A stretch of DNA of 64,000 nucleotides, from positions 310,001 through 374,000 of the forward strand of contig JAFKHH010000012.1 of assembly GCA_017306865.1 (NCBI GenBank), read 5' to 3'. The notes below the pieces were generated by a model. That model saw only the letters and a program-made list of their open reading frames with translations, did no database searches and was not told the origin of the DNA. Shown here piece by piece: positions 51,701 through 58,146 of the stretch. The first letter of the stretch is position 1. Each line of letters opens with the position of its first letter. A program made the position numbers and the translations under genes. The DNA is from Filimonas sp. (GTDB taxonomy: Bacteria > Bacteroidota > Bacteroidia > Chitinophagales > Chitinophagaceae).

Positions 51701-54439
51701 GGTGGAACTGCAGTAGGTACAGGTGCAAGCTTTACCACAGGCGCTGTCACTAAGGATACAACGTTCTATGTAGAAGCCGTTGCTGGCGGATGCGCTACCG
51801 CAAGTACAAGGGCCGCTGCCGCAGTGAAACTGAGCACAGCACCGGCAGCACCAACCGTAGCGACAACAGGCTTAGTAGTATGCGCTGGTCAGTCAACAAC
51901 ACTGTCTGTAAGCAATCCGCAAACAGGTTATACTTATAACTGGTACAGTGTAGCTACCGGCGGCACTGCAGTAGGTACAGGTACCAGCTTTACTACGGGC
52001 GCTATTACTAAGGATACAACGTTCTATGTAGAAGCAGTTGCCGGCGGATGCGCTACTGCAAGTGCAAGGGCAACAGCAGCAGTGAAACTGAGTACAGCAC
52101 CAGCAGCGCCAACCGTTGCGGCAACAGGGTTGACTGTATGTGTAGGTCAGCCAACAACACTGTCTATCAGTAATCCTCAAACAGGTTATACTTACAACTG
52201 GTATAGTGTAGCTACCGGCGGTACTGTAGTTGGTACAGGCACCAGCTTTACCACAGGTACTATTACGAAGGATACAACATTCTATGTAGAAGCAGTTGCG
52301 GGCGGATGTGCTACCGCAAGCATAAGAACAACAGCAGCAGTGAAAACATCTACAACAGACATTACACCTGTAATAGCAGGTGGAGGAGCAAATACATGTG
52401 CAGGACAACCTGCAACGCTGACTGTAGCAAATCCACAGGCTGGTGTAACATATAACTGGTACACACAAGTAACAGGCGGTACAAGTATATTCACAGGCGC
52501 CAGCTTTACTACCGGCGCATTAAGCAAAGACACCACATTCTATGTACAGGCAACAAGCACCAGCGGTTGTACGAATGCACCTGCAAGAGTAGCGGCAACT
52601 GTACATATCAACTCAACACCGGCAGTGCCATTGGTTGCGAATAATTTAACTGTATGTAAAGGGCAGAGTACAACATTGGCCGTTGCTAGCCCTCAGCCAG
52701 GCTTTATATACAACTGGTACAGTGTGCCAACAGGCGGTACAGCAGTATTTAGCGGTACAAGCTTTACTACGCCTCAGCTAAACACCACTACTTCATACTA
52801 TCTCGAAGTAGCAGGCACTTGTAGCAGCGCAACCAGGACACAGGCAACTATAGTAGTAAACGATGCTCCTGCAACACCAGTTGTAGCTGCAGCAGGCACA
52901 ACAGCATGCGCAGGTCAGCCGACGACAGTAATGGTGCAAAATCCGCTTACAGGTATCACATACACATGGTACACTGCAGCCAGCGGCGGCACACAGGTGG
53001 GAACCGGCAGCAGCTTTACTACACCTCCGGTTACTGCAAACATCTCTTACTTCGTACAGGCAGACAATGGTAGTTGTACCGCACCTGCAAGAGGTCAGGC
53101 CGCAATACAGCCGGTAAGCAATATACCTGCACCAACCATTGCCGCATCAGGATTAACAATATGCGCTGGCCTTACAACAACACTGAGCGTATCTAACCCG
53201 CAAACAGGTTATGTGTACAACTGGTACACTGCAACTACGGGTGGTACGTTGGTAAATACAGGTAATACATTCACAACAGGTGTGTTGAGCAATGATACTA
53301 CCTACTATGTAGAAGCTGCACTGGCAACTGGTTGTGCAAGCGCATCACGCACAGCGGCTACCGTAAAAGTGAATGCGGCACCGGCAGCACCTGCAGTAGT
53401 AACGGCGAACCTGGATGTATGTCGTGGTACTTCATTTACACTTAGTGTAGCAAGTCCACAGGCAGGCATTACGTACAGGTGGTTTGATGCGGCAACCGGC
53501 GGCAACCTGCTTTCATCAACAAAAGATTACAATGGAAGCAATGTAGCAGCAAGTGGTGTGTTCTATGTAGAAGCAGTAAACGGATCAGGATGTGCAAGTG
53601 CAATGCGTACACCTGCAAACGTGAACCTGCTGCCAGCACCGGCTACACCAACTACCGCATTGTCTACGCCGTCTATCTGTCCTGGCGCTACGGTTCAGAT
53701 AACAGCACAGTCAGCAGGCGCTACAGCATTCAGATGGTATGCTACAGCAAATGGAACAACATCCATATTCACTGGTAATCCATTTACATCAGGTAGCATT
53801 AGTACAGACACAACGTTCTATGTAGAAGCAGTAAGCGCAGCAGGCTGTAGCAGTATAGCAAGGGCCAGCGCAACAGTGGCAGTAAATAAACCATTGGCTG
53901 CACCTGTAGTAACAGTACAAAATACCACACCAACTACTGTAACGTTTACATGGCAGGCTGTAACAGGAGCTACCGGCTACCAGGTAAGCCTGGATACAGG
54001 TAAGACATTCCTGACACCATCATCCGGTACTACAGGTCTGTCACAAACTGTAAGCAACCTGAAGCCTGGTGATAAAGTAAGCATCGTAGTAAGGGCCACT
54101 GGCGCATCCAGTTGCCAGACAAGCCCACTGTCTGCGATCGTTTCAGCAACTACTATTAACCCGCTTTCCGATATCTATATACCAAATGCGTTTACACCGA
54201 ACAACGATGGTAAGAACGACATCTTCCTGGTATATGGTAACAGTATAGCAAGCGTAGAAATGTACATCTTCAACCAGTGGGGTCAATTGATCTTCCAGTC
54301 AAATGATGCCGGCAAAGGATGGGATGGCACCTACAGCGGCAAGCTGCAACCGGTAGGCGTTTACGTTTACATTGTCAAAGCCACTCTAAGAGATGGTACC
54401 GTTATAAACAAAAAAGGAAGTCTAAACTTAATCAGATAA
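42764..54439 (+). CDS. Giant Ig-repeat surface adhesin with gliding-motility-type C-terminal domain
   Basis: This 3,891-residue precursor has a signal peptide (hydrophobic core FLFLLICFCSSQ, cleavage near LFGQ), two divergent jelly-roll-like modules (about 30-340), then 30 Ig-like domains each marked by a YNWY-type motif and a GG turn. Domains 4-15 are grouped in threes behind copies of a module carrying ICIGC (five copies at nt 44570, 45818, 47069, 48320, 49568). Domains 17-24 are 86-residue copies. A fibronectin type III-like domain (about 3710-3800) and a CHU_C/type B sorting domain (IYIPNAFTPNNDGKNDIF ... VYVYIVKATLRDG) close the protein. It should be exported by T9SS and displayed or released. 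Composition is rich in A, T, G and poor in lysine. Confidence 0.92.
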   Translation: MKHCYSKRSPLLTLFLFLLICFCSSQALFGQVKRVYGSSQTSGTGGLGGTVTSPGSAADGNVQTAASINAALLGSAWVQIAFANDASRTATTPVRVKIGSGGSLLSLASGGTIQAYKSGAAVGTAQQLGGLVTLLDGADIYEAVFTPGVDYDAVRITRSATVNLGPGLDIYEAYYYSAATNVNCDAPLDVLYGVNSAGIASFIGSVTTPYNSIDGDPNTSATLNATVGLLAFTQETALFPGLSQTGDSIRILISTPAALLSANVISSLVVETFANGVSNGDASTNSGLISVRLLAGSTNKAYIAFKPTAQFDAVQIRLGGVASVLASVNVFEIERISAVPTFAAPGSNQSVCAGTAVSLTASSVPGATIRWYDASTSGNLLTTGVTYNTPALSNTTVYYAEGQKAGCTNVSYRAADTVTVIPLPVAATIAASGLAACSGRPTTLTVSNAQAGTTYNWYSAATGGTLLNTGTTFTTGNLNTNDTTFYVEAVTTGSTCLNTGGRTVATVTVGTTPVNVAVVPASQSISSGQQATMSIASTTPGATYNWYTVPTGGVAVGTGTPFTTPPLTTGTTYYGEASIGSCAATRVASVVNILTGTVTDVPCESATAQTNTVNGICIGCSVTNPSLAVDSDKSTGSSLNVFAGLLGGYAQQTLIFPTAGVAGDSIRVAVRFPSALVGLGALSSIEVATYNNATYNNDRTAINASLVKLDLLSNNQDAFLTIAATQPYDRIEVRVNSGAASLLQAVQINYAHRYKANATLAADTINICSGNIANIIITNPVAGVTYNWYDAPTGGNLVTSGTSYSNASLTDTTNYYIESVSSTGCAAPARKAAVVNVAALPANPTIAAAGLNACSTRPTTLTVSNAQAGVTYNWYNAVTGGTLLATGSSFTTGNLNTNDTTFYVQAVGQGSCLNPGGRTTATVTVGTTPLNVAVVPAAQTISSGQQATMIISSTTSGVVYNWYTVATGGASISTGASYTTVPLTTSATYYGEASIGSCAADRIASVVTVSTGSGVPVPCDAATTQTTDVNGICIGCGVSNPALAVDNDASTSSSISVFAGLLGGYAQQTLIFPAAGVAGDSVRISVRFPAALVGLGALSSIQVATYNGATYNNDRTNINSALVKLDLLSNNQDGFLTIAATQPYDRVEVRINSGAASLLQSMQINYANRYKANATLTADTTGICSGNTATINIANPQAGVTYNWYDAPTGGTLVYTGSSYTTGALTDTVNYYIQSVNTATGCAAPTRKTAVVNVAKIPANPTVAAAGLNGCSTMPTTLTVSNAQSNVTYNWYTAASGGTAVATGSSFTTGNLNTNDTTFYVEAVGAGNCINTGGRTVALVTVGTTPANVAVVPAAQTISPGQQATMTVSSTTSGAVYNWYTQPTGGSSVSSGATYTTPALGSSATYYGEASIGLCAAPRVASVVTVSTGSGSPVPCDMATSQTTDVNGICIGCGVTNPALAVDNDASTSSSISVFAGLLGGYAQQTLIFPTAGVAGDSIHISVRFPAALVGLGALSSIQVATYNGATYNNDRTNINSALVKLDLLSNNQDGFLTIPATQAYDRVEVRINSGAASLLQSMQINYANRYKPAATLTADTVSICSGNTANLSISNPVAGVTYNWYDAPTGGTLVNTGTSYTTGVLTDTVNYYIASVNTATGCATPGRKVAVVNVAAIPANPAIAASGLNACSTRPTTLTVSNAQAGVTYNWYTVASGGTPVFSGSSFTTGNLGTNDTTFYIVAVSGGSCTNAAGRIAVNVTVGTTPLNVAVVPAAQTISSGQSASMTINSTTSGAVYNWYLQPTGGGSVFTGATYTTPALSTTTTYYGEASVGACAATRIASVVNINSIPGGTVPCEAATSQTNDVGAICIGCSVNNPALAVDNDASTSSSINVFAGLLGGYAEQALIFPSAGAVGDSIRISVRFPAALVNLGVLSSVQVATYNGATYNNDRTAINSGLIKLNLLSNNQDGFIVIPATQVYDRVEVRVNSGAATLLQSLQINYAHRIKPTATLTADTVAICSGNTATITISNPVAGVTYNWYDAPAGGNLVTSGTSYTTGVLTDTTNYYIESVSAIGCAAPTRKTAVVNVAGVPVKPTVAAAGLAACAAKPTTLSVNNPVAGVTYNWYTAASGGTAVATGSSFTTGNLGTNDTTFYVEAVGAGTCINAGGRTAATVTVGATPSNVTVNPASQIIASGQTATMTVNSTTSGAVYNWYAQPTGGGSIFSGATYTTPALTNSVTYYGEASIGACASARIPSLVTVNTGGNNPVPCDPATSQTNTVNGICIGCAVTNPALAVDNDALSGSTVSVLAGLTGGYAQQTLIFPTTGVAGDSIRLSLRFPAALATVGVLSSVEVATYNGATYNNDRTAINSSLIKLNILSNNQDAFAVIPATQAYDRVEVRVNSGLATLLQSLQINYANRFKPTASLAADTVAICSGNTATLTITNPVAGTTYNWYDAPTGGTMVTSGTTYTTGALTDTTNYYIASVNTATGCESPVRKVAVVNVGAIPGAPVVGTGVTVCAGQPATLTVTNATAGVTYNWYSVVTGGTIAGTGTTFTTGALSHDTTFYVIAVAPGGCSNTGGRTSAAVTVASAPATPTVATTGLVVCAGQPTTLYVSNPQTGVTYNWYSVATGGTIAGTGSSFTTGNITKDTTFYVEAVGTGCTTPSARATAAVTLSAAPTPPTIASTGLVVCAGQPTTLSISNPQTGYTYNWYSVATGGTIAGTGTSFTTGNITKDTTFYAEAVAGGCATPSARTAAAVTLSAAPAAPTVAATGLTVCAGQPTTLSISNPQTGYTYNWYSVATGGTIAGTGVTFTTGAITKDTAFYVEALAGGCTTASTRTAAAVKLNTAPAAPTVAATGLTVCAGQPTTLTISNPQTGITYNWYNVATGGTPVGSGTTFTTGAISKDTTFYAEAVSTVNGCNTVSTTRTAATVTLSAAPITPIVASTGLTVCAGQPTTLTVSNVQTGYTYNWYSVATGGTAVGTGASFTTGAVTKDTTFYVEAVAGGCATASTRAAAAVKLSTAPAAPTVATTGLVVCAGQSTTLSVSNPQTGYTYNWYSVATGGTAVGTGTSFTTGAITKDTTFYVEAVAGGCATASARATAAVKLSTAPAAPTVAATGLTVCVGQPTTLSISNPQTGYTYNWYSVATGGTVVGTGTSFTTGTITKDTTFYVEAVAGGCATASIRTTAAVKTSTTDITPVIAGGGANTCAGQPATLTVANPQAGVTYNWYTQVTGGTSIFTGASFTTGALSKDTTFYVQATSTSGCTNAPARVAATVHINSTPAVPLVANNLTVCKGQSTTLAVASPQPGFIYNWYSVPTGGTAVFSGTSFTTPQLNTTTSYYLEVAGTCSSATRTQATIVVNDAPATPVVAAAGTTACAGQPTTVMVQNPLTGITYTWYTAASGGTQVGTGSSFTTPPVTANISYFVQADNGSCTAPARGQAAIQPVSNIPAPTIAASGLTICAGLTTTLSVSNPQTGYVYNWYTATTGGTLVNTGNTFTTGVLSNDTTYYVEAALATGCASASRTAATVKVNAAPAAPAVVTANLDVCRGTSFTLSVASPQAGITYRWFDAATGGNLLSSTKDYNGSNVAASGVFYVEAVNGSGCASAMRTPANVNLLPAPATPTTALSTPSICPGATVQITAQSAGATAFRWYATANGTTSIFTGNPFTSGSISTDTTFYVEAVSAAGCSSIARASATVAVNKPLAAPVVTVQNTTPTTVTFTWQAVTGATGYQVSLDTGKTFLTPSSGTTGLSQTVSNLKPGDKVSIVVRATGASSCQTSPLSAIVSATTINPLSDIYIPNAFTPNNDGKNDIFLVYGNSIASVEMYIFNQWGQLIFQSNDAGKGWDGTYSGKLQPVGVYVYIVKATLRDGTVINKKGSLNLIR
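44570..50310 (+). repeat. Tandem super-repeat inside the adhesin gene (period 1,248-1,251 bp)
   Basis: The conserved cysteine codon following VP in the ICIGC module starts at 44570, 45818, 47069, 48320 and 49568. Each full unit encodes one ICIGC module and three Ig-like domains (416-417 residues). The last unit is cut short after one Ig domain. The copies stay closely similar at DNA level, so recombination between them would add or remove whole units. Confidence 0.85.
50321..52390 (+). repeat. Tandem 258-bp repeats inside the adhesin gene
   Basis: The VCAGQP cysteine codon recurs at 50321, 50582, 50840, 51098, 51356, 51623, 51881 and 52139, a spacing of 258-267 bp (86-89 residues). Each unit is one Ig-like domain with TYNWY and FTTG.ITKDT motifs. 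Confidence 0.85.
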
Positions 54440-54442
54440 CAT

Positions 54443-55453
54443 ATGAAAAAGCTAATCATTCTAATTGCACTGTGGGTAGCGTTTCAGTTTGTGATTTGCG
54501 CAGTAGGAAAAGCACAGGTAGATCCACACTTCTCTCAATATTATGCTTATCCGCTATGGCTTAACCCGGCAATGACCGGGGCCATAGACGGGGACTATAG
54601 AGTATCTGCCAACTACAGAAACCAGTGGGGGAATATTTCTAATCCGTTCTCAACGATCGGTATATCAGCAGACATGGTAACCAACAAGAGCCTGAACTTC
54701 GGCGTTAACCTGTTGAACCAGTCTGCAGGTGACGGAGGCTACAACTACTTCAACGGTTCTGCCTCCGTTGCATACACCGGTCTGCGTTTTGGCCCGCAAG
54801 GTTATAAACACATTGTGTTTGGTCTGCAGGCTGGCGCAATCAGCACCCGCTTCGATCCTACCAAACTTAAATATGGTGACCAGTGGAATCCTATCACAGG
54901 CTATGATCCGTCTAACCCTACAAGTGAAGCACTTGCACGCACCTCTGCAACAGTGTTTGATGCAGGAGCAGGTGTTATGTACTTCGATGGTGAGCCGGAC
55001 AAAGTGGCTAACCTTTTTGTCGGGTTCTCTGCATCACATCTGACAAGGCCGGAAAACAAATTCATAGTAGGCAGCGATGCAAAAATGCCGATACGCTGGG
55101 CTGCCAATGCAGGCGTACGCCTCGATGTATCTGACGTGCTGAAGATAACGCCAAACGCATTGTACATGCGCCAGGGTAATGCAGAAGAAAAAATGGTCGG
55201 CGCTTACGGGCAGATCATGGTTTCCAATACAACGGATGTATTGCTCGGTGGCTACTATCGTTTCTCAGATGCAGTAGTGCCATTTGCAGGCTTACACCTT
55301 GGCAATCTCGTATTAGGCTTTAGTTACGATGCCAATACATCTAAACTTGGCAGCTTATCCAGGGCAAGTAATGCATTCGAAATATCATTATCGCTTATTG
55401 GTAGAAAAGCAAGAATGCTGCCCGACCAGTTCTTTATATGCCCACGCCTTTAA
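54443..55453 (+). CDS. PorP/SprF-family T9SS outer membrane protein
   Basis: The 336-residue barrel has a signal peptide (LIILIALWVAFQFVICAVGKAQ) and the family's start: DPHFSQYYAYPLWLNPAMTG, then YRVSANYRNQWGNI. In Flavobacterium, SprF is needed to display the SprB adhesin, and such genes follow the gene of their type B cargo. It starts 3 bp after the adhesin's stop codon, so it is very probably the dedicated partner of that protein. Confidence 0.93.
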   Translation: MKKLIILIALWVAFQFVICAVGKAQVDPHFSQYYAYPLWLNPAMTGAIDGDYRVSANYRNQWGNISNPFSTIGISADMVTNKSLNFGVNLLNQSAGDGGYNYFNGSASVAYTGLRFGPQGYKHIVFGLQAGAISTRFDPTKLKYGDQWNPITGYDPSNPTSEALARTSATVFDAGAGVMYFDGEPDKVANLFVGFSASHLTRPENKFIVGSDAKMPIRWAANAGVRLDVSDVLKITPNALYMRQGNAEEKMVGAYGQIMVSNTTDVLLGGYYRFSDAVVPFAGLHLGNLVLGFSYDANTSKLGSLSRASNAFEISLSLIGRKARMLPDQFFICPRL

Positions 55454-55500
55454 AAAACAAACCAACACCAAGGGGTTATTACTCATATTAATTCAATGCT

Positions 55501-57534
55501 ATGGAACGTAAACATGTCATAACGAAAACGCTTATATGCTCGCTTATTGTCATTGGCAGTTTGCAGGTGCAGGCACAATACGTGTCTGACTACAAACGCA
55601 CCGCCAATATGTATTTCGACAAAGGCGACTATTATGCGGCTGCACAGTACTATGAAAAATATCTTAGCGTAAGGCAGAAGAAGAATAACAACACAGATCT
55701 ATATAAACCATACCTGGTAGCATCTGCATCCCGGGTAGACAAGAAGGACGCAGCAGATTATGAAAAAGTAGTAAGTAACCTGGCAGATTCTTACCGCATG
55801 TATTTTGATTATGTAAACGCGGAAAAATGGTATGCTGCTGTAGTACAGTTCGATCAGCCATCTTTTCCCTTGTCAAAATACTGGTATGGCGTATGCCTGC
55901 GTGCCAATAAAAAATATGCTGATGCGGAAACACAGTTTACATCGTTCCTTAGCAGTTATGCACCCAATGATACCTATAAAGAAAATGCCACTAAAGAATT
56001 AAACAATGTAAAATTTATACAACAACAATTAGCGGCCAATACGTACCATGGCGCTGCGGTAAGAAAACTGAGCAGCACCATTAACAGGGGCGGCGCTACC
56101 TATGCACCGGTGTGGATGGATGATAATTCGTTTGTCTTTACATCATCAAGACCAGATAGCAGTGTGATACAAACTGCTAAGAATGAAAATCCGTATTACA
56201 ACAACCTCTACAAAGCCACTGTAGCAGACACGGGCTTTGCCAATGCGGATAAAATAGAAATAGCCGGTGATAAAAATATACAGGAAGGCGTGGCTACATT
56301 CTCTTCTGATAAATCACGCGTATTCTTCACCCGCTGGACAAAAAAAGATGGTAAGAATATAGGCGCCATCTTTACGGCTACCCGCTCTGGCGATAGCTGG
56401 GCCAATCCGCAGAAACTGAGTGCAGCCATAAACGTGGAAGGGTTCAGTTCTATACAGCCATTCATCTCTGCTGACAATAAAGTATTGTATTTTTCTTCTG
56501 ACAGACCTGGTGGTGCCGGCGGATACGATCTCTGGTACGCACCTATGAATGCCGATGGTAAACCAGACGCCGCCATTAACATGGGTACGCTTGTTAATAC
56601 CAAAGGAGATGACCAGGCGCCATACTATCACTCGCCTACGCATACATTTGTGTTTGCCAGCAACGGGCGCGTGGGTATGGGCGGTTTTGATCTCTACAAA
56701 ATATCCGGTGATATTACCCGGTGGATTGGTGAGCCGGAAAATATGGGCTACCCTATCAACTCCACCAAAGACGATATTTATTTCACCACCAAAGGCACGC
56801 GCAACCTGCTAAGTAATGCAGTGTTCAGCTCAGACAGAAACTCTGTTTGCTGCCTGGAACTATATGAAGCAAAAAAGAAAAACAAGTTTGTGTCCGGAAA
56901 AATAGTGGACTGCAAAACGGGCGAACCGCTTATTGGTGCTAAAGTGAACCTTATAGATACATCGAAAAACCAAATACTCACCACATCCGATATCAACGCA
57001 ACCGGCGCCTATGTTTTTGAGCTGGAAGATTTTCAGTCTTTAAAAATAGTGGCGGAAAAGGCAAACTATGGATCACACTCGCTTGTGCTGGGGGATGCAG
57101 AAAAAGTGCAAGCCGATACACTCTACAACCCCGATCTCTGCCTGCTTAAAGACACAGTAGTGCCATATACAGTCGGCAGACCGGTAGTACTACAGGGTAT
57201 TTATTACGATTTTGATAAAGCTACCCTGCGCCCCGAATCCTACCCGGTGCTGGACACACTGGCATCAGTTATGAAACAGTATCCCGCCATGGCCATACAG
57301 CTAGGCGCACACACAGATGCAAAAGGTTCTGTTGATTATAACTTGAAATTGTCCGCAGCAAGGGCCAAATCCTGCGTAGACTATTTAGCGAGCGTAGGTA
57401 TTGCGCCAGAACGCCTGATAAGTAAGGGTTTTGGTAAATGTTGTCCTATAGCGCCAAACGAAATCAATGGCAAGGACAACCCAGCCGGACGGCAGTTAAA
57501 CAGAAGAACGGAATTTACGGTGATACACTATTAA
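55501..57534 (+). CDS. OmpA-family envelope protein with TPR, PD40 and CarboxypepD_reg domains (PorE-like)
   Basis: The 677-residue precursor has a signal peptide (TLICSLIVIGSLQVQAQ), TPR-like helices (about 25-170), a WD40-like PD40 beta-propeller with FTSSRPDSS and YFSSDRPGGAGGYDLWY (about 190-450), a CarboxypepD_reg domain (about 465-545, GKIVDCKTGEPLIGAKV) and an OmpA peptidoglycan-binding domain (about 560-677, YDFDKATLRPESYPVLD ... GAHTDAKGSVDYN). This combination resembles PorE, which anchors the T9SS to peptidoglycan. It is the third gene of the adhesin operon, 47 bp after the PorP-like gene. Confidence 0.92.
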   Translation: MERKHVITKTLICSLIVIGSLQVQAQYVSDYKRTANMYFDKGDYYAAAQYYEKYLSVRQKKNNNTDLYKPYLVASASRVDKKDAADYEKVVSNLADSYRMYFDYVNAEKWYAAVVQFDQPSFPLSKYWYGVCLRANKKYADAETQFTSFLSSYAPNDTYKENATKELNNVKFIQQQLAANTYHGAAVRKLSSTINRGGATYAPVWMDDNSFVFTSSRPDSSVIQTAKNENPYYNNLYKATVADTGFANADKIEIAGDKNIQEGVATFSSDKSRVFFTRWTKKDGKNIGAIFTATRSGDSWANPQKLSAAINVEGFSSIQPFISADNKVLYFSSDRPGGAGGYDLWYAPMNADGKPDAAINMGTLVNTKGDDQAPYYHSPTHTFVFASNGRVGMGGFDLYKISGDITRWIGEPENMGYPINSTKDDIYFTTKGTRNLLSNAVFSSDRNSVCCLELYEAKKKNKFVSGKIVDCKTGEPLIGAKVNLIDTSKNQILTTSDINATGAYVFELEDFQSLKIVAEKANYGSHSLVLGDAEKVQADTLYNPDLCLLKDTVVPYTVGRPVVLQGIYYDFDKATLRPESYPVLDTLASVMKQYPAMAIQLGAHTDAKGSVDYNLKLSAARAKSCVDYLASVGIAPERLISKGFGKCCPIAPNEINGKDNPAGRQLNRRTEFTVIHY

Positions 57535-57577
57535 AGAAACTAAAGAGACCCTTTGTTAGGCTTTCGTTTTGACAATC

Positions 57578-57610
57578 AAACCTGTCTATTTTTAGACGGG
57601 TTTTCTTTTT
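57578..57610 (+). terminator. Terminator of the adhesin operon
   Basis: AAACCTGTC and GACGGGTTT form a 9-bp stem with one G-T pair, followed by TCTTTTT. Confidence 0.75.
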
Positions 57611-57626
57611 TCAATTTGAAATATAT

Positions 57627-57699
57627 GATTTGAAATTTGAGATTGAGGCCCAAAGGTATCATAGGGTCATTTCAAATCTCAAATATGAAATTTCAAATC
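57627..57699. repeat. Intergenic dyad repeat upstream of tRNA-Asn
   Basis: GATTTGAAATTT (57627-57638) and AAATTTCAAATC (57688-57699) are exact complements; ATCTCAAAT-like words recur between them. It lies between the operon terminator and the tRNA promoter. Confidence 0.55.
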
Positions 57700-57744
57700 C
57701 CTTCAATCTCAATGAAATAGGCGTAAAAATTTTTTCGAGAAAAA

Positions 57745-57777
57745 TTTGTTTTACAAAACCGAAATCCCCTATTTTTG
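57745..57777 (+). promoter_or_regulatory. Promoter of tRNA-Asn
   Basis: TTTG (57745-57748) and TATTTTTG (57770-57777) are 21 bp apart, a full Bacteroidota match. The following GCACTCCCGCAAAAG is nearly the same as the sequence after the -7 box of the other tRNA. Confidence 0.75.
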
Positions 57778-57800
57778 CACTCCCGCAAAAGCGGTAGGAT

Positions 57801-57874
57801 TCCCGAATAGCTCAGTTGGTTAGAGCATCTGACTGTTAATCAGAGGGTCACTGGTTCAAGTCCAGTTTCGGGAG
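57801..57874 (+). tRNA. tRNA-Asn (GUU)
   Basis: A full cloverleaf: acceptor TCCCGAA with TTCGGGA, D arm GCTCAGTTGGTTAGAGC, anticodon stem CTGA/TCAG around loop CTGTTAA (anticodon GTT), and T arm CTGG TTCAAGT CCAG. Discriminator G, no encoded CCA. Confidence 0.95.
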
Positions 57875-57884
57875 CAGAAAAAGT

Positions 57885-57912
57885 AAAAGGTTTCAAGTAA
57901 TTGAAACCTTTT
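57885..57912 (+). terminator. Terminator of tRNA-Asn
   Basis: AAAAGGTTTCAA and TTGAAACCTTTT form a 12-bp stem with a 4-nt loop, followed by ATTATTTG. It is 10 nt past the tRNA end. Confidence 0.75.
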
Positions 57913-57933
57913 ATTATTTGAGACTATTTGTAA

Positions 57934-58009
57934 TCCGAAAATGTTAGTTGGTTAGTGCATCCCGATTGAAAATCGGGAGTGGTCACTGGTTCAAGTCCAG
58001 TTTCGGGAG
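57934..58009 (+). pseudogene. tRNA-Asn copy with a remodelled anticodon arm
   Basis: The 3' half is identical to tRNA-Asn (from GGTCACTGGTTCAAGT to TTCGGGAG), the D-loop GTTGGTTAG remains, but the acceptor 5' strand has lost a base (TCCGAAA) and the D stem is altered. The anticodon arm is CCCGA-TTGAAAA-TCGGG, which would read as anticodon GAA (phenylalanine). The acceptor mismatch argues for a pseudogene. The tRNA-like copy at 947-1022 has the same CCCGATT/AATCGGG replacement. Confidence 0.7.
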
Positions 58010-58046
58010 CGAAAGAAAAGACTTCAGGTGACTGAGGTCTTTTTTT
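57983..58046 (+). repeat. Left 64-bp direct repeat: tRNA-Asn 3' end plus terminator
   Basis: The sequence begins TCACTGGTTCAAGTCC, includes the tRNA 3' end and a terminator hairpin (AAGACTTCAG/CTGAGGTCTT, 58018-58041) and ends in seven Ts. It matches 59124-59187 at 62 of 64 positions. The two differences (TG against CA) fall in the hairpin loop region. Confidence 0.85.
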
Positions 58047-58146
58047 GTTTCATTTATTGCCAATCTTCCTGCATTTTTCATTTCTGCATAGATAATTACG
58101 TTCCAACAAGTTTAATTTGTGGTTTTATGTTTATAATTAATTGGTA

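Noticed and set aside
50321-52390. CRISPR array
   Set aside because: The repeats are 258-bp coding units of Ig-like domains without short repeats and unique spacers.
43288-53505. Many antisense open frames of 60-210 codons within the adhesin gene
   Set aside because: They recur with the repeat period and have repetitive valine/threonine/proline-rich products, as expected from the complement of the Ig-domain codons.
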